A stretch of 64,000 bases of DNA from Chlorops oryzae. Taxonomy: Eukaryota; Arthropoda; Insecta; Diptera; Chloropidae. Made by a program: the position numbers and the translations under genes. Where the stretch lies: assembly GCA_020466095.1 (NCBI GenBank), contig CM035807.1:40202348-40266347 (forward strand). Direction: 5' to 3'. The notes beneath the pieces were generated by a model that had not been told where the DNA came from, made no database searches, and saw only the letters and a list, made by a program, of their open reading frames with translations. Positions within the stretch are counted from its first letter, which is position 1. Each line of letters opens with the position of its first letter. This document shows, in pieces, positions 1 through 10,924 of this stretch.

Positions 1-118
1 TAATCGAACACAGAAATTTATTAAATTTTGAACATAAAAAACTTAATTTATTCATTTACAAAGCAAAAAACTTGGAAGTTATAGACAAAAATAAAGATAT
101 TTGCGCTAAATTCATGCG

Positions 119-757
119 TCACTCAAAATGTTGCCCACTTAGCTTTAAAGCGGGATAACTAAAAATAATTTCCAAAAAATTGTGGTTTTTAATATTAACT
201 CGGTTATCCTTTTTGATAAATAACGAATTTTAGTCGGGTTGGAAGGTGATTAGACTAGATTATCTTTACATTCCGCGGGTTAGCTTTAACCCAATACACG
301 CTTTTTTAAGTGCAGCTTTCAAGGTATTTTATATTATATAATGTAATGTTTTTGGATTTGAATCTCAAATTTTTTCCAAAACTCCTCTTTAATGTTGAGA
401 TTGGATGAGTGTGGGGCCATCTGAAGCACTCTGGGACATTTTTTAGTCACCATTTCTTGACGATTCCAGCAATATGCTCAGGTTCATTATCTTAGTAGAA
501 GTGATATGTTCCTGCTATACCTAACTTCCGCGCACTTTGGATTAAATTTTCTCGTAATATTTTCGAATAGTGGTTCTTAACCATAATTCCATCGATCAGG
601 CATAGATTACCCACCCCAGCTGCCGAATGCCGAATGTTCAAAATTTAATAAATTTGTTATGTTTTTCAAACAATTTTGTTGTAACAGTTATATTTTCCAA
701 GATATAGGCATTTAAATGAAGATTTTACAGGTGGGCCATTTTGAGTGGTAGTCACTG
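119..757 (-). mobile_element. Degenerate Tc1-like DNA transposon
   Basis: The ends carry related inverted sequences: CACTCAAAATG near 120 and its complement at 736-748. The right end reads CACTG followed by TA at 758, as expected for a Tc1/mariner end. The minus strand from about 629 to 345 resembles the middle of a Tc1-like transposase: an IDGIM..Y motif, then a DNEPEH segment where the family has QDNDPKH, then a degraded PHS.NLN segment. The catalytic-region glutamine codon is a stop and frames shift afterwards, so it is dead. The left TIR is shorter than the right. Confidence 0.6.
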
Positions 758-1287
758 TATTTACTACTGACATAGATGCGCAAACACAGTTGTAGCTAAT
801 GTTTGCTCATATTTTAGTAAAAAACAAATATTTTTTTACAATAGCAATAACTTCGTGAGTGGGGGTGTTTGCTATTCACGCCCGGTCACGCACTACACAA
901 GAAAGTTTAAATCACGGAATCACGCATCGTCTCACGCATCGAAAATTCGGATTTTCCATCTCACGCTCACGTCGTGACACGGTCAAAAATCACGGCACGC
1001 GCGCACCTCTAATAGATGTTTGAATTATCGCAGGTTTGAATTAACGAGAGTCGACTGTATATAGAAAGAATAATTTTAGAAATATTATTTCATGTCAAAA
1101 CGGAGCAACTAATCTCCAGAAACTGAGAAAAACATTGAAATTTGCCACTTTTCCGAATTTCGAACCATAAACCTCCCAAACTACAAGCTCTATTTTCTTG
1201 AAAAATGTTATAAAAGAACGAAAGCGGCTGATATCACCGTTCCGTTATTTTATTTTGATTAATACAATACTTCTCCATAAAATATTT
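758..1287. other. Gene-free stretch with TCACGC word cluster
   Basis: No coding support was seen. Between about 875 and 1005 the word TCACGC occurs five times, in a GC-richer island ending in a GCACGCGCGCACCTCT run. That may be the subterminal part of an unrecognised hAT-like element. The remainder is AT-rich. Confidence 0.4.
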
Positions 1288-4200
1288 TTAAAATTTGAAT
1301 TCTTTATATTTTTTGGCTTTCGTTGTATCAGTTTGCTGCCGTTTGCGTTTTGACTTTTGACGTGCCACATGTTCCGCAAGCATATCTGATAAATCTTCCT
1401 TTTGCAAATGGCTCTGCTTTTCGCGCATTTGCTGTTCATATCGTTGTGCCATAGCTTCATTATCAAGATCCAATTCTGAGGGATCCAATGCAAGCTCAAC
1501 AGTACCTTCCCTCTCTGATCCACCTGAGCGCACATTTGTTTGCTTACCCACACTGCTTATATCATATACATGCACAGATCCCATCATAGAAGCGCCAATC
1601 CGATCCGATCGTTTTTCGGGTAAAATTTGATATAAAACTGGAGTTTCGTTGCTAAAAAATTATTATTGAATAAATAGCCTTTGAGAGCAGATAAATTTGT
1701 ATAGCACTCACTCCTCCATTTCAGCTTCGATTTTCTTCTTGCGTAACTCAATGCTTTCGGGCGTTTCCATTCCAGCTGGTACACTGGCCAATCCTGAGGG
1801 TGTTATAAGGCCTTCGGCTGGTGTTACTAGACCACTTTCGTCGGGTTGATTTGTCAAATCTTCTCCGTCTTCTTCTTCCTCTTCCTCAGATGACTCCTCA
1901 GATTCGGACTCTAGTTCGCCCCATTGACTGCGCTCAATATCACCCTCATCAAGGCCATTCTTTAAATAAAGGAAAAAGTCGTATAATTGAATTTTTGTGC
2001 ATTTGTTTTATTACATCTAGCTCCGATATATTAGTGCCAAATACGTCTCCATATAGAGGTTTTCCATTTTCGTCCACTGGCGGTTTACCCCAACCACCAG
2101 CGTGGTAGCCAAAAGATGTTCCTTCCGGAATAGGCGCATTTAAACCAGGAATTTTTAAGTTGGGATAGGAAGGTGGTGGTCCGTATCTTTGTTGTGCAAT
2201 TAACCATGGCGGAGGAATTTTATGAGAGTTTGGACCAACCGGCATACCCAAGGCGATTCGCAATTCCTCTGATAGATCGCCCGGTTTTTTTTCTTTGAGA
2301 CGAGTTTCAAACTCTTTGCCTTCATAATATAAATCACCATGTATAGTCATACGGGGCTTAGTTTGCCATTTGAAGAATGCATCATGTAGTTTTTGATAGT
2401 CGATATCAATTTTTCCCATTTTAGGACGCACACGCTCTCGCATTTTCGACTTTAGAGATTTGACGTCATCCTTCTCTTGTAAAGACTCACGCATTTCCAT
2501 GATTCCAGTTTTCTTGATGAAAGCTGGCAAGTCAAATGGAGGCTTCTCGATTCCTCGTTTTCCCTGCAAGTACTTCCGTTTAAAGCACCAATGTCGGGGT
2601 ACCTGTACTGTATTTCGGTAAGCTTTCAATTGAACTAGAAGTTTCGGATCACGTGCGGTTACATCATGCATTTCAACAACATCTGGTCGTGAAACTAATT
2701 GCTTCAACTCTGCAACACTAAGACGTGTTAGTTTTTTAAGTTTTCTTTTCGAAAGTTTTTCTTTGTCTTCCTTGACTTCCTAGAATTTTAATCAATAAAT
2801 TTAATTTTCCCAAAAAAAAACTTCATTACCTCTTCCAAGTCATCGTCATCGTCATCATTCAGAATTTTGTTATCAGGCTTTTTGTCAACCACCTCGTTTT
2901 CTGACGGCTTCTTATCCTTTTCCACAGCTTTAGGTTTTTCTTGCAATTTGAAAATTTCAAACACACGGTAAAACTGCCTATACATAGGAGCTAAATCTGC
3001 CACGGTTATTTTTTCGGGAACATATCTGCGAAACAAATAATTGGTAAATGGGTTATATCACTAATCAAATAATATATAGATGTCTCACGCCGAACAAAAA
3101 TTTGGTCGGTAGCGATACTGAGTTCTAGCTCCCAGCGAAAGAAATCTAGCAATCGGAAAAATTCGGGTTTTTTACTTTTGCATTCGCGGAGCAACAGAAA
3201 TGATTCAGTATGAAACTGCATTCGAAACAGTGCTGAGCTATGTCCTTTTGCCCTTTTTTATTTTTTTTTGTTTTTGTTGCGACGTTATACATGTTTATGT
3301 ATTTGTGTATGAATCTGTTCATGCCAGAAACCAAAAATTTGTAAATTTCAATTTGGGCTTCATGCGTATATGAGAAATTTTGAGGTTGCCCTGCAGTAAA
3401 TGTCCTCGTCACCAGGTACTAGTAACCAACTGTACCCGTGCCATTATATTCTCCTCTTGATATTTTGAATGAACGTATTTGCGAAAATACATCAGTTGAT
3501 GCTGAAACTGGTTGTGCAATAGAGACAACGAGTCCAATTAAAATAACTATTACTTGTACACTTGCTTTAGTATGGAGAAGGCGGCTACGTGGCGTAGTGG
3601 ATAGTGTGTGCACTCATTAACCCATAGGTTCGAGTTCGAATCCCCGCGCAGGCGAGAAAAAGAAGGGGAAAATTTAATATTCAATCAAGCAAATTTTTTA
3701 AAAGAACAAAGTGTTCTACACTTAAAGATAAGAAAACAATTTACGTGACTTTTAAAAATTCCTGCAATTTGGACTTCGAAACCTTTTTTATAATTGTTCG
3801 CGTAAAAATTTTTGTCAAAGCCGTTAGTTTTTTATATATTAACTACTAAAAACTAACAGTAAAAAAAAATTTATGCTCTCGCATATACATTCGTTCATAC
3901 AAAATATCAAGAGGAGAATGTAGTGGTACGGGTACAGTTGGTCACTAGTACCGAGTGACGAGGACACTTACTTCAGGGCAACTTCAAAATTTCTCATATA
4001 CGCATGAAACCCAAAATAAAATTTTCAAATTTTTGGTTTCTAGCATGAACAGATTCATACACAAATACATACATATGTATAACGTCGCAACAAAAACAAC
4101 AAAAAATAAAAAAAAAAATGGGCAAAAGGACATAGCTCAGCACTGTTTCGAATTCAGTTTCATACTGAATCATTTCTGTTGCTTCGCGAATGCAAAAGTA

Positions 4201-4916
4201 AAAAACCCGAATTTTTTCGATTGCTAGATTTATTTCGCTGGGAGCTAGAGCTCAGTATCGTTAGCAAACAAATTTTTGTTCGGAGTGAGACATCTATATA
4301 TTATTTTTATAGTGGTTATATGCATTCACAATGCATTAACTTACTCAATTAATACATCATTTTCTCCATCGGAACTTTCATTAACGTCGGCCTTCCTTTC
4401 TTCAGATTTTTTTTTGTTGGGTGTTGTATTGGGTTCATGATTCAAAGTTCTTGATTGCTCTTTATTGGTTTTATTTGTTTTATCATCGAGTTCTGATAAT
4501 GTATCCTCAGCGTTCACTGATTCCGAAGTGTCTTCCTTAATTTTCTCTTGTCTTAGTTTTCTGTTTTGTTTCTTCCGTCGCTTCTTTCTTTTATTTTTTT
4601 CAGACTTGCTTTGTTGAGAATTCGTACTTAGCTCTTCAAGATTTTCCTGTACCTCCGATTCATCTTCAAAATTGAGACCTCCATCTACATATGAACCAAT
4701 TTCACCTGTTGATGTTCCGCCTGAACCAAAGTGATCATTCTGAAACTCAAACTCTGCTACTCTTTGGTCTTTAAAAGCAAGTACATCTTCTAAAGCTTTG
4801 GGCAAAACAACTTCCGTTGATGCGAGCCTTGTTTTAGTGCTATCTTGTTCAACATCACCATTAGGATTAATTAATTCATCCAAGGCGTTTCTTCCGTTGT
4901 TTTGATTTTCAAGTGG
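1288..4916 (-). CDS. SF3B2: Splicing factor 3B subunit 2 (SF3B2/SAP145), 5'-incomplete
   Basis: Five exons on the minus strand join in frame: 4916-4345, 3025-2830, 2779-2015, 1959-1712 and 1651-1288, totalling 2145 nt, or 714 codons plus stop. All introns are GT-AG; three are 50-60 bp and one is 1319 bp. The family (U2 snRNP SF3b complex, branch-site recognition in the nucleus) is identified by several features. These are an acidic/basic charged N-terminal part, VAELKQLV and RPDVVEMHDVTA at about residues 278-296, PRHWCFKRKYLQGKRGIEKP, the PSP region with GMPVGPN and PPPWLIAQQRYGPPPSYPN, an SSEEEEEEDGED stretch, and a KKYKEFKF C-terminus matching vertebrate SF3B2. The visible part starts at a splice acceptor (intron AG at 4917-4918), so the exon(s) with the start codon and N-terminal SAP-like region lie further upstream. 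I could not find them in this window. No frameshift or stop is seen, so it is probably a living gene. Confidence 0.93.
3068..4304. mobile_element. Foldback element inside the long SF3B2 intron
   Basis: Arms of about 410 bp (3068-3479 and 3886-4304) are inverted copies of each other at roughly 90% identity by eye, differing by small substitutions and indels. Both arms include the GTGAGACATCTATATATT outer edge and the ATATCAAGAGGAGAAT inner edge. The loop is about 400 bp and holds a tRNA-like module. No ORF of note is present. The element fills almost the whole intron between the first two visible SF3B2 exons. An RNA made across it could form a long hairpin. Confidence 0.75.
3582..3653 (+). ncRNA. 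tRNA-like Pol III promoter module (SINE-like)
   Basis: The sequence contains TGGCGTAGTGG, a perfect match to the tRNA A-box pattern TRGCNNAGTNGG. About 43 bp later comes AGTTCGAATCC, a near-perfect B box. The anticodon arm does not pair well, so this is not a functional tRNA gene. It is better read as a tRNA-derived Pol III promoter within a foldback element. Confidence 0.5.
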
Positions 4917-4950
4917 CTATGGGAAAAATTTTTTAAATTAGAAAAATAAA

Positions 4951-5889
4951 GGGTATTCACAAAGGCATATTAAAGTTTTAACGTGGCAGCACTTCCATGT
5001 CTTAAAAAATTCAGTGTGAGCAACCCTTCATCATAGCAGCCGTATTAAAATTGCAATAGTTTGTTTGTTACCGAAGCCATGCACGCTCAAATAAATATGC
5101 AAACATGCTTGCAAGCACAGCATATTTGACCGTGTGTGGCGCTGCTTGCAAGCATCGTTTCATGTTTGACTAAAAATTTTGGCAAAATCAAAACATTTTG
5201 ATTTTTTGGAGGTGGGGCCTAGTGTTTAAGAAAACATTTTAGTGTGTACGGCGGTGCTTGCATATATGCAGTTTTGAGTCCCGCCGTTGAAGAGCCAACA
5301 CCTCTCCGAAAATGTCAATTACGAATATTGAGGCATGGCAAAGTGTAAAAAAATAAAATCAATTAAACAAAAAAAAAATAAATTAAAATATATCAAAAAT
5401 ATAAAATTAAATGTAAACAAATTTAAAATAAAATAAATTTAAAAAGAATGGCGAATTTAAAAATAAATTCAAAATACCATTTTTTTATTCGAACACAAGT
5501 TTTATTTAATATGTCGGCATCTTTCCGCATTTGCTTCTTCAAAGTGCAATATCAACTGATATTTGAGTAAATATTTGACATTTTGTTTGAGCCTGTATAT
5601 CAAGTGGTCAAACGTACTTGAAAGCAAATTTGCAAATTTATTTGAGCGTGTATGGCTTCGGTTAAATTCCAAACAAATCTAGGCTTTTCAATTTATCGAT
5701 TGGTTCTCAAAAAATTTAAAATTTGCCATTAGAAAAGTTACACGCTGTTTAGAGTATATATTTTGTCCAACCGTATTAAATAGAATTTGTATATAAAACA
5801 ATAACAAATATTTTGTCAATCGTATTTAAGTATGAAATTAATACGGTGGCTATATTAAGACACTATTAATATAGCCTTTGTGAACACCC
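4951..5889. mobile_element. TIR element, about 0.94 kb, hosting a nested MITE
   Basis: The left end GGGTATTCACAAAGGC is mirrored at 5870-5889 by the complement of GGGTGTTCACAAAGGC. No long ORF is present. A second TIR element (5071-5661) lies inside it. The target-site duplication is unclear. Confidence 0.6.
5071..5661. mobile_element. MITE with TTA duplication (PIF/Harbinger-type)
   Basis: The TIR is CCGAAGCCATGCACGCTC, mirrored at the right end with one mismatch (complement of CCGAAGCCATACACGCTC). It is flanked by TTA at 5068-5070 and 5662-5664. A TWA duplication is the hallmark of PIF/Harbinger insertions. It is non-coding and carries AT-rich tandem AAATAAAAT-like words in the middle. Confidence 0.65.
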
Positions 5890-6140
5890 TTATAGTTTAC
5901 GAGAACAGACTTAAAATCCCGAAAGCTGATTGCGAACATAACTAAACAGAAAATTATGCACTCAACCAATCTTTGGCATAGGATCTGGGATAAGCTTTGC
6001 CTAACCATAACAATTACAAACTTTTGGCCACTTTGCAAAAACAACAGCCAATGAAAGGAAAGGTAAATTTCTGATTTTTAGTAGAAAAACAATCCGTTTT
6101 GTATACCAATATGATAACAGGATTTTTTTTTTTCATTTGT

Positions 6141-6226
6141 AGGATGGTGACCATAGTTATAGCGATGTCTCAATTTTTTTTTTTTAAGGCTTAAGTCTAT
6201 ATAGTAGTTATCATTTTCACCATCCT
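6141..6226. mobile_element. Very short TIR element (86 bp)
   Basis: AGGATGGTGA at the left is mirrored by TTTTCACCATCCT at the right, with an oligo-T tract between. It is too short to classify. Confidence 0.35.
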
Positions 6227-6230
6227 AATA

Positions 6231-6430
6231 CCATGTTTCCACATTGAATTAACATACTGAATTAACCATATGGATTAGAGTCTGTAAAGCATCTGCATCA
6301 AATCTTATCAACATTATTAATTGTTTTTAGTCTCCTGAACCAATATTTTCAATAATAATCGTAATTATACGCTTCTAAATGTCCGAAATAACTCTAATTC
6401 ATTTAGTTAATTCACTATGTGGAAACATGC
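6231..6430. mobile_element. MITE, 200 bp
   Basis: The left end CCATGTTTCCACAT is followed by TGAATTAAC. The right end is the complement of GCATGTTTCCACAT followed by AGTGAATTAAC. No coding capacity. The target duplication is not clear. Confidence 0.5.
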
Positions 6431-6486
6431 TTTAAATGGCATATCGTACTTAAGTGTCCCATATCGGGCACTTAAATAGAGATTAT

Positions 6487-7337
6487 TAGTGTCCGACCCA
6501 AGGTGAATTTTTAACCGAAGCCGAAAAATCGGCAGAGTTGAAGACTTCGGCCGAAGACCGAACCCGAATGCAAAAAATTTTACAGTAAGGAAACAAAATC
6601 AGTCTTTATTCATTTGACAAGCACAAAAAAAAAACGCTCAAATTTTCTCTAAATTCTTTCGCTTTAGTCGCCCACAAAGCAAGAATTTACGGCAATAATT
6701 CACTAGTGTAAAAATATTTGTATTTATTTTGCACGCCCAAAGCACGCCCAAACTGGGCCCAAATAATGAAGAGTATCGCGCCCAAATCGAGCCCGAACCG
6801 CGCCCAAACAATGAACAGACTCGCGCCCAAATCGAGCTCAAACCGGGCATGGGTAGTGAACCAACGCGCCCAAAATCGAGCCCAATGCACGCCCAAATCT
6901 AACAAAAACGCGCCCAAATCAAGCCCAAAAAAATCAAAATGGGCCCAAATTGAGCCCAAATCAATTCCAAATATAGTCAAAATGGGCCCAAAATAGGAAA
7001 AAATTATCAAAAAACGAGCCCGAAGCTATTCGAATTTATTATATATTATATAATTATTATCATTATTTATATTTATTAATAATTATAAATATATTTAAAT
7101 ATATTAGTATTATTATCATTTGGGCTCGATTTGGGCGCGTATTGAATTTTGGGCTCAATTTGAGCTCGATTTGGGAGCTTTTTGATTTTTTGACGTCATT
7201 TGGGCCCGATTTGGGCCTGCATATTTTTACTCGGGAAAGCAATTGAAAATCTATCGTGACTTTTTTACTTCCATTTTTCCAGCCGAAGCCGAAGATTAAG
7301 AATTGGCCGATTATGCCGAACCTTCGGTCGGACACTA
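6487..7337. mobile_element. Non-autonomous hAT (TAGTGTCCGACC family), copy 1
   Basis: Perfect 12-bp termini, TAGTGTCCGACC and GGTCGGACACTA, are flanked by 8-bp duplications GAGATTAT and GAGTTTAT (one mismatch), typical of hAT. Internally the left half is packed with GCGCCCAAAT and GAGCCCAAAT words. The right half carries their complements (GGGCTCGATTTGGGCGCG), so the element is a giant imperfect inverted array. Apparent ORFs here are by-products of the array. Confidence 0.8.
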
Positions 7338-7812
7338 GAGTTTATGCAACTCTGTGTATTTCTAATGAAAACAGCTGATTCAAGAAGACACTTTCTCCAT
7401 GAAGAGTTACCCAGCAAACATTTACCCTAGCTAAATAAAACGAACAAAGGGGATCCATTTTTATTCAATTCGATCGAAGAATCAAAAACATTTAAATTAT
7501 CAAGCATTCAAAATAAACATTTTTGAAGCCTACAAAAATAACAAACATTCAATGCGGCCGGTTATTTTGGTTGGATTTGCTAACTTCTTGCAAATTAGTT
7601 AAGAAAATAATTAAAAATTTTATATAACACATACATTTACTCGTATGCTTGAAAAGAATTTGGAAAGCTTTTTCAATACAAATGATAAAACGTTAGCACC
7701 GTTGTAAAAAGTTTATACAAATGCTTCCCAGCAAATCACGATACTTGTTTGCACTGACACATTTACAAAACATCATGCTACCCCTGAAAGCCGGATACGC
7801 GTATTAATCTAA

Positions 7813-7953
7813 GGCTGCAATTATAGTGAAGCTAATGATAAAGCTGAAGCGTAAGCTGTCATGTGTTTGTTGTAATTTGTTGTTGCGAAAATACTACAAA
7901 CACATGACAGCTTACGCTTCAGCTTTAGCTTTAGCTTCACTATAATTGCAGCC
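7813..7953. mobile_element. Palindromic MITE with TAA duplication
   Basis: The TIR GGCTGCAATTATAGTGAAGC is mirrored perfectly at the right end, and the inverted repeat continues for most of the 141 bp with a short loop. It is flanked by TAA at 7810-7812 and 7954-7956, consistent with PIF/Harbinger mobilisation. Confidence 0.75.
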
Positions 7954-8132
7954 TAAGTTACTCACTAGTTTTATACACGGATTCTTTCAGTCACACGTAA
8001 ATGGGCGAATGTAGATTTATACTTGTTTATCTTGTGTACGTGTACCATCTGTCGCACTTTGTTAAATAAAATCATTAGCACGTGTGAGTGTAGCACGATA
8101 TATCGTGAGTGGATAGTGCAAACAAGTATCGT

Positions 8133-8640
8133 CCCAATAAACACAAAAACGATAACGAGTTCGAATCGAATTCGAATCGAATTCGTAGAGCGCGAATCGT
8201 ATTAAACGAATTCGAATCGAATTCGATTCGAATCCTCGGAAGGCAATTTTCACGATATCGCGCTTTTATCGTATTTTCCTTTCGATTCGAATTCGATTCC
8301 AAGAGCAAATGCGATAAGAATTCGAACCGTTTGCAACGAGTTCGCCTCGAGCTCGCATTTTTATCGTGGAATTTATAAAATGCGAGCTCGCGCTTATATC
8401 GTATTTTGCGTTCGATTCGAATTCGATTCGAAGAGAAAATGCGATAAGAGTTCGAACCGTTTGCAACGAGCTCGCTTTTTTATCGTGGAATTCATAAGTC
8501 TTGCCGACTACGGCACCCTGAAAGGGATTTTGAAGTATTGTTGATATTTTGAAAAGGCCTTGAGGGCTCCCTGAAAAATGGCCCCAATACCAAATGGTCC
8601 CAATTTGAAAATGAAAAAAGGCCCCAAAATTTGAGGTAAT
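8133..8640. repeat. GAATTC-rich repeat unit, copy 1
   Basis: It begins CCCAATAAACACAAAAACG and contains repeated short palindromic words (TTCGAATCGAATTCG) and GAGCTCGC blocks, each followed by TTTTATCGT. It continues into GCCGACTACGGCACCCT and a GGCCCC-rich end. The same order of blocks recurs at 32625-33060 and, inverted, at 34118-34352. It is therefore a dispersed family rather than local satellite. Confidence 0.65.
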
Positions 8641-8748
8641 TTGCATATAGTACTATATGATGGCAACGCTCTTACCGGTATTCTGAAGAAATTAACATAC
8701 GTATGTTTACAAGAGTGATTGTTAACAAGAGGAATAATTAAACAAAAT

Positions 8749-9862
8749 ATGATCAACGAAGCTTTGTTGTTCCTAATTTCGAGCGAAGATGAAGAGGACA
8801 ATGGTGGAACTGTCCCGAGGAGAGTTTTGCGGCAAAACGTCGAAATTTTTAGTTTGCCTGAGTCAAAGTAAGTACAAATATTAGAATGAAATCGATATAA
8901 GGTACGTTAAATCATATGTTTTTAGGTTTATAAACTATTTTAGACTCAACAAAGATACCTTTAAATATGTGGTACAGCAAATCCGACCCAAATTGAAAGT
9001 TGCCCGTCGATCATGTGCTCTTACGCCAGAAGTGAAGTTGGCAAATGCACTGCAGTTTCTAAGGCAGGGATCATATCAAACCAGCGTTGGGAATGATTTT
9101 AATCTCGCGGTAGCACAACCAACGGTAAGCGTTATTTTGACCAAAGTCCTCAATGCTATTGGGTCGTATCTTTGCGCAACGTGGATAAGAGCTGACATGA
9201 CACAGGATGAGCAAGTTCAGACAAAGGAGCATTTTTTTAACGCGACTGGCTTCCCAGGTGTCAAAGCATGTGTTGATGGCACGCACATCAAAATTATTTC
9301 CCCTGAAGGAAGAAACGCCAACCTTTACTACAATAGAAAAGGATTTTATAGTTTAAATGCTATGGTTAATTTAATGGTGTTGTAAAAAAATATTAAACCA
9401 TTTCCCAACATTTTACATTTGTTAGGTATGCGACAATAAAATGCGGATACGATTTTTCGATGCTCGGTATGCTGGGTCCGCTTATGACTCCCTTGTGTGG
9501 AACGTGAGCAAAATGAAACGAATACTCCAGGAGCGGTTCGACAACGGGGAATGTAATTCTTGGCTTCTATGTAAGAATTCATTAAAACAATTGGAAAAGT
9601 TATTTAAATAGCTATTTTAATGTAGGTGACGCAGGTTATCCATTAATGCCATACTTAATGACGCCTTATCGGTCGGTTTAGCCTGGAGAGCAATTACAAT
9701 TCAACGCATGCCTAAGCCAGAAATATTGTGGAGCGCACCATAGGTTTGTTAAAATCAAGATTCCGATGCCTATTGGGTGCTCGGGAGTTACACTACAAAC
9801 CAGAAATGGCAACGAAAATAGCAAATGTATGTGCCGCTCTGCACAATGTTTGTATTCATTAG
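8749..9862 (+). pseudogene. PIF/Harbinger transposase (HARBI1-like), decayed
   Basis: Reconstructed exons are 8749-8867, 8926-9364, 9426-9570 and 9626-9862, with GT-AG introns of about 55-60 bp. Motifs of the Harbinger DDE nuclease are visible: GFPGVKACVDGTHIKI (first D), YYNRKGFYSLNAM, FFDARYAGSAYDSLVWN (second D), DAGYPLMPYLMTPYR, NIVERTIGLLKSRFRCLL (E) and AALHNVC. In the last exon a TAG replaces the expected glutamine codon after TPYRSV, and a TAA lies just before ARNIVERT. The copy cannot encode a full transposase. A partner DNA-binding gene converges on it from 10154-10729, the normal two-gene layout of this superfamily. Confidence 0.82.
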
Positions 9863-10153
9863 AACGCAGCGCATTTGGAAAACTTGAACGGCATTCTCGA
9901 GCAGGAGGTTGTAGCTGGGCCGGAAGAAGGAAGAGGAGACGAGACCGCGGAAGGAACAGAAATCCGTAACGCAATACGAGACAATTTAATGTGATTTTTT
10001 TTATATTTCAATGATTACCACAGTTAAATAAACTTTTAAAAATAATTCACAGTTTTATTCTTTATCACCAATAGTAAAAAACATAAAAAAACTTAAGTTT
10101 AAAAATATAATCAGTCTTTCTGACATTAGCAATTAAAATTTCACAGCTTCTAG

Positions 10154-10729
10154 TTAATCCATAAAAGCATTAATTTTTTTTTCCAATACTTCCAACTTCT
10201 TTTTTATTTCTATGTCAAGGTCCATACTTTGGTCTTGTTTTTCGGCCTGCATTTTCAAGATTGTGACGCGCTCTTCCGCCAAACGACACATTTTACGTTG
10301 GTAGTATGCGGTATCCTTCAGGTGGTTCTCTATGGCCTTAAGGGTCTTAAGCGTTTCCTAATTATCTGTTTTCTGTAAGTCACCTTGTGTTTTAATGTAA
10401 TTCATAACTACTTCTTTGTTCAGTTTTTTGTTCCTTTTTTGCGAGCATGGCCTTTTTGAAGTGGATGGCGCACACGCTTCCGTCGGCTCAGAGATCACAA
10501 TTTGTGCATTTTTAGCATTTTCGGAATTTTCTGCATTGTGCTCTGAACTTACTGCTCCAAACGAGACTCCTTGCGGACTAATAAGTTTTTCGAACTGGAC
10601 CAAGTTTGGCACAGATTCTTCTAGAGAGGACAGAGGAATTTGCTTGAAAACACCTCCACCTGTGGCATTGGCCTCCTTTCTATTGTGCACCAATTTCTTC
10701 CGAACTTTGAACTTGAGGTCCTTCCACAT
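10154..10729 (-). pseudogene. Myb/SANT-like partner protein of Harbinger element
   Basis: The minus-strand reading starts MWKDLKFKVRKKLVHNRKEA and is followed by TGGG and a serine-rich middle, then a basic KRNKKLNKEVV segment. After one TAG (10358-10360) the same frame continues through ETLKTLKAIENHL and RLAEERVTILKMQAEKQ to a coiled-coil-like C-terminus ending at 10154. This is the pattern of the small DNA-binding protein that accompanies PIF/Harbinger transposases. The N-terminal part of its domain should lie in an upstream exon near 10780, but that region abuts another repeat at about 10840, so the gene looks both stop-containing and truncated. Confidence 0.65.
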
Positions 10730-10924
10730 TTATAATTGGTTTGTTGGTTATCCGAGCTAACGAATTAAAACTGAATTCAAGTTTGCTTACTTTTTGCCAT
10801 CCAGCGCTATGCCTCATACGAGGCGCTAAAAAAAAAAAAAAAAACAAGTAAGAAAGCTAAAGTCGGTCCAGCCCGACTTTGAAATACCCAGCGTCCCGAC
10901 ATTATGAGCGCACTATGTTTTGCT

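Noticed and set aside
6638..7010. Overlapping ORFs on both strands rich in W, G, L and P
   Set aside because: They simply translate the GGGCTC/GCGCCC word array of a non-autonomous hAT; both strands are open because of the repeat.
8075..8646. Several ORFs with RIRIEFDSNS-type repeats
   Set aside because: They arise from TTCGAATCGAATTCG words read in different frames, not from a gene.
10416..10760. Plus-strand ORF of 114 codons
   Set aside because: Antisense of the Myb/SANT-like Harbinger partner, which has the recognisable domain.
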